Assembly (NCBI GenBank): GCA_016213775.1
Contig: JACQZR010000277.1
Location: 1-48,977 of the forward strand
Direction: 5' to 3'
Source of the DNA: Acidobacteriota bacterium
GTDB taxonomy: Bacteria; Acidobacteriota; Terriglobia; Bryobacterales; Bryobacteraceae
Length of the DNA: 48,977 nt
The first letter of the stretch is position 1. Each line of letters starts with the position of its first letter. The position numbers and the translations under genes are program-made. This document shows positions 46,695 to 48,977 of this stretch, piece by piece. The notes below the pieces were generated by a model. It did not search any database. It was not told where the DNA came from and worked only from the letters and a program-made list of their open reading frames with translations.

Positions 46695-48788
46695 ATGCCA
46701 CGCACCATTCCATTAGAGAGAATGCGAAATATCGGCATCATGGCCCACATCGATGCCGGCAAGACAACCACTACCGAACGAGTTCTATACTACACTGGTA
46801 AGACTTACAAAATCGGTGAGGTCCACGAAGGTACCGCCGTCATGGACTGGATGGCTCAGGAGCAGGAGCGCGGAATCACAATCACTTCCGCCGCCACCAC
46901 CGCTTCCTGGCGCGACATCCAGATCAACATCATTGACACCCCCGGTCACGTCGATTTCACTGCGGAAGTGGAACGCTCCTTGCGCGTTCTCGATGGTGCC
47001 GTCGCTGTGTTCGACGCTGTTGCCGGAGTCCAGCCCCAGTCCGAAACCGTCTGGCGTCAGGCAGACAAATACGGCGTCCCCCGCATCTGCTTTATTAATA
47101 AGATGGACCGCGTTGGCGCGGACTTCTACCACGCCATCGACACGATCGTCGATCGCCTCAAGGCTCGCCCCGTCCCCGTCCAGCTCCCCGTTGGCGCTGA
47201 AGACAAGTTCCTCGGTGTCATCGACCTGATCACGATGAAAGCCCGTATCTGGCGCGACGAGACCCTCGGCGCCAAGTACGACGACGTCGAAATCCCCGCC
47301 GAGCTCCAGGCCAAAGCCGCCGAATATCGCGAAAAGCTCATCGAAGCCGTTTCGGAAACCGACGACGAACTGATGCACAAGTTCCTCGAAGGCCAGCCTC
47401 TCACTAACGAAGAGCTGACCCGCGGCGTCCGCAAAGCCACCATCGCCCAGACCATCTTCCCGGTTGTCTGCGGCTCCGCTTTCAAAAACAAAGGTGTTCA
47501 GAATCTGTTGGATGCGGTGGTCGACTTCCTTCCCTCCCCGCTCGAGATTCCCGCGGTCAGTGGTACGGAGATTGGTAAGCCCGAATCTTCCGTCGAACGT
47601 CCCACTGACGACACCGCCCCCTTCGCCGGCCTGGTCTTTAAGATCATGACCGACCCGTTCGTCGGCCAGTTGGCCTTCTTCCGGGTCTACTCCGGCAAAG
47701 TCAATTCCGGGGATTCCGTCTATATCTCCAGCAAAGGCAGGCGTGAGCGCATCGGCCGCATCGTCCGTATGCACGCCAACAAGCGCGAAGAAATCCAAGA
47801 GGTTCTCGCGGGCGACATTGCCGCCGCCGTCGGCCTCAAGCAGGTGATCACCGGCGATACCATCTGCGACGAAAAACATCCCGTACTACTCGAGTCGATC
47901 GACTTCCCCGAGCCCGTCATTCAGCTCGCCATCGAGCCCAAGACCAAGCAGGATCAGGAAAAGCTCGGAATGGCCATCGGTAAGCTCGCTCAGGAAGACC
48001 CCACCCTCCGCGTGTCCGTCGATCATGAGACCGGCCAGACCATCCTCGCCGGTATGGGCGAACTGCACCTGGAGATCATCGTCGATCGCATGCAGCGCGA
48101 GTTCAATGTGGGCGCGAACGTAGGCAAGCCGCAGGTCGCCTATCGCGAAACCATTCGCCGCAAATCCGAAGCCGAAGGCCGTCACGTCCGCCAGTCCGGT
48201 GGTAAGGGCCAGTACGGTCACGTCAAGATCCGTGTCGAGCCCCTCCCCGCTGGAACCGGCTTCGAATTCGTCAACGACATCGTTGGCGGCGCGGTCCCCA
48301 AAGAATTCATCCCCGCAGCCCAAAAAGGCATGGTCGAAGCGCTCGAAGCTGGCATCCTTGCCGGATACCCCATGTCCGATCTCCGCGTCTCCGTCTACGA
48401 TGGTAGTTATCACGACGTTGATTCGTCGGAAATGGCCTTTAAGATCGCTGGTTCGCTCGCCATTAAAGAAGCCGCCCGCCGAGCTAAGCCCGTTCTTCTG
48501 GAGCCGATTATGGCCGTAGAAGTCGTTGTCCCTGAAGATTATATGGGCGACGTTATCGGCGACCTCAACTCCCGCCGCGGCCGCATCGAAGGCATGGAGC
48601 TGCGAGGTACTACACAAATAATAAAATCCTCGGTGCCGCTCGCCGAAATGTTCGGCTACGCCACCGACCTCCGCTCCCGCACCCAGGGCCGCGGAAGCTT
48701 CACCATGCACTTCGGGCGGTACGACGAAGTGCCTAATGCGATCGCGGAAGAAATCATCAGCCGCGTCCAGGGCAAGGTTGCTCAATAG
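46695..48788 (+). CDS. fusA: Elongation factor G
   Basis: A 697-residue GTPase that drives translocation on the ribosome. The G-domain motifs are [20 protein letters not shown] (P-loop), the [11 protein letters not shown] effector region, [15 protein letters not shown] (G3) and [11 protein letters not shown] (G4). Later domains have [18 protein letters not shown] (domain II), [18 protein letters not shown] (domain III), [18 protein letters not shown] (domain IV) and [20 protein letters not shown] (domain V). The length is standard, about 690-700. It lies 43 bp after rpsG and is followed by tuf. Confidence 0.98.
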   Translation: MPRTIPLERMRNIGIMAHIDAGKTTTTERVLYYTGKTYKIGEVHEGTAVMDWMAQEQERGITITSAATTASWRDIQINIIDTPGHVDFTAEVERSLRVLDGAVAVFDAVAGVQPQSETVWRQADKYGVPRICFINKMDRVGADFYHAIDTIVDRLKARPVPVQLPVGAEDKFLGVIDLITMKARIWRDETLGAKYDDVEIPAELQAKAAEYREKLIEAVSETDDELMHKFLEGQPLTNEELTRGVRKATIAQTIFPVVCGSAFKNKGVQNLLDAVVDFLPSPLEIPAVSGTEIGKPESSVERPTDDTAPFAGLVFKIMTDPFVGQLAFFRVYSGKVNSGDSVYISSKGRRERIGRIVRMHANKREEIQEVLAGDIAAAVGLKQVITGDTICDEKHPVLLESIDFPEPVIQLAIEPKTKQDQEKLGMAIGKLAQEDPTLRVSVDHETGQTILAGMGELHLEIIVDRMQREFNVGANVGKPQVAYRETIRRKSEAEGRHVRQSGGKGQYGHVKIRVEPLPAGTGFEFVNDIVGGAVPKEFIPAAQKGMVEALEAGILAGYPMSDLRVSVYDGSYHDVDSSEMAFKIAGSLAIKEAARRAKPVLLEPIMAVEVVVPEDYMGDVIGDLNSRRGRIEGMELRGTTQIIKSSVPLAEMFGYATDLRSRTQGRGSFTMHFGRYDEVPNAIAEEIISRVQGKVAQ

Positions 48789-48836
48789 GAAAAAGACGCT
48801 CAGTAATCATTAGCAATCGAGGAGATTCGACGTTTC

Positions 48837-48977
48837 ATGGCCAAAGAGAAATTTGATCGCTCAAAACCCCACGTCAACATTGGGACGATCGGGCACATCG
48901 ACCACGGCAAGACGACCTTGACGGCGGCGATCACCAAAACACTGGCAAAGAACAATCCAAAGGTGAAGTTCCGGAGC
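48837..48977 (+). CDS. tuf: Elongation factor Tu (partial, cut by window end)
   Basis: The first 47 codons of EF-Tu, which delivers aminoacyl-tRNA to the ribosome. The start [20 protein letters not shown] and the P-loop [16 protein letters not shown] are diagnostic. GAGGAG lies about 13 nt upstream of ATG 48837. The last residues seen (NNPKVKFRS) are in the variable stretch before switch I, and the gene runs out of the window. Fourth gene of the str operon. Confidence 0.95.
   Translation, partial: MAKEKFDRSKPHVNIGTIGHIDHGKTTLTAAITKTLAKNNPKVKFRS

Overview
The window looks like a chromosomal segment of an Acidobacteriota bacterium, most likely of the Solibacter/Bryobacter group (Bryobacterales). 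I base this on the lineage-typical C-terminal domain of the giant secreted protein at 6.7-10.5 kb (TIGR03437 type), on membrane proteins that start with the helix-turn-helix signature TSWKEIAAFLGVS, on a CHAT-TPR / ECF sigma / anti-sigma cluster, on BlaI plus M56-peptidase signalling, and on GC-rich coding with short intergenic gaps. No rRNA, tRNA, CRISPR array or complete transposase gene was found.

Layout. 1-0.74 kb: two tandem 343-bp units, each with RNA-like hairpins, a strong ribosome site and a 23-codon ORF; the motif order resembles the omegaRNA/HEARO RNA that precedes iscB nucleases, but no nuclease gene is present. 0.7-5.25 kb: a divergent sugar locus (ROK kinase on the minus strand; SIS protein, Gfo/Idh/MocA dehydrogenase, MetE-like methyltransferase and CnbZ-like protein as a tightly coupled plus-strand operon). 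5.3-11.5 kb: lineage-specific surface or secreted proteins that look more A/T-rich. 11.7-14.6 kb: minus-strand operon (deoxyhypusine-synthase-like protein, quinone oxidoreductase, rlmB). 14.6-23.99 kb: amidohydrolase, HEAT protein, mqnD (futalosine menaquinone route), an intact hicB followed by a broken hicA, sugar isomerase, heparinase-like protein, HlyD-type adaptor and ACT-DUF5612 protein. 24.1-28.8 kb: anti-sigma factor, ECF sigma factor, CHAT-TPR protein and a 16-residue Pro/Trp-rich peptide ORF, all on the minus strand. 29.1-35.2 kb: UDP-glucuronate decarboxylase, HdrD-like iron-sulfur reductase, methyltransferase, small membrane protein and a baeRF-family protein. 35.3-38.9 kb: LysR regulator divergent from a candidate ~80-nt sRNA, then two secreted proteins. 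38.9-45.3 kb: alaS, ypdA, a TonB-domain fragment, the BlaI/M56 pair and a small membrane protein. 45.8-48.98 kb: the str operon rpsL-rpsG-fusA-tuf (tuf cut by the window end).

The strongest leads for something undescribed are the candidate LysR-controlled sRNA near 36.27-36.35 kb (its own promoter, terminator and a LysR-type inverted repeat centred near -65), the duplicated omegaRNA-like unit with a conserved mini-ORF, and the CHAT/ECF locus with a tiny peptide ORF and a shared operator-like motif. A 46-bp double-hairpin element also recurs three times, always just after a plus-strand stop codon. All identifications were made by reading motifs; no database search was possible.
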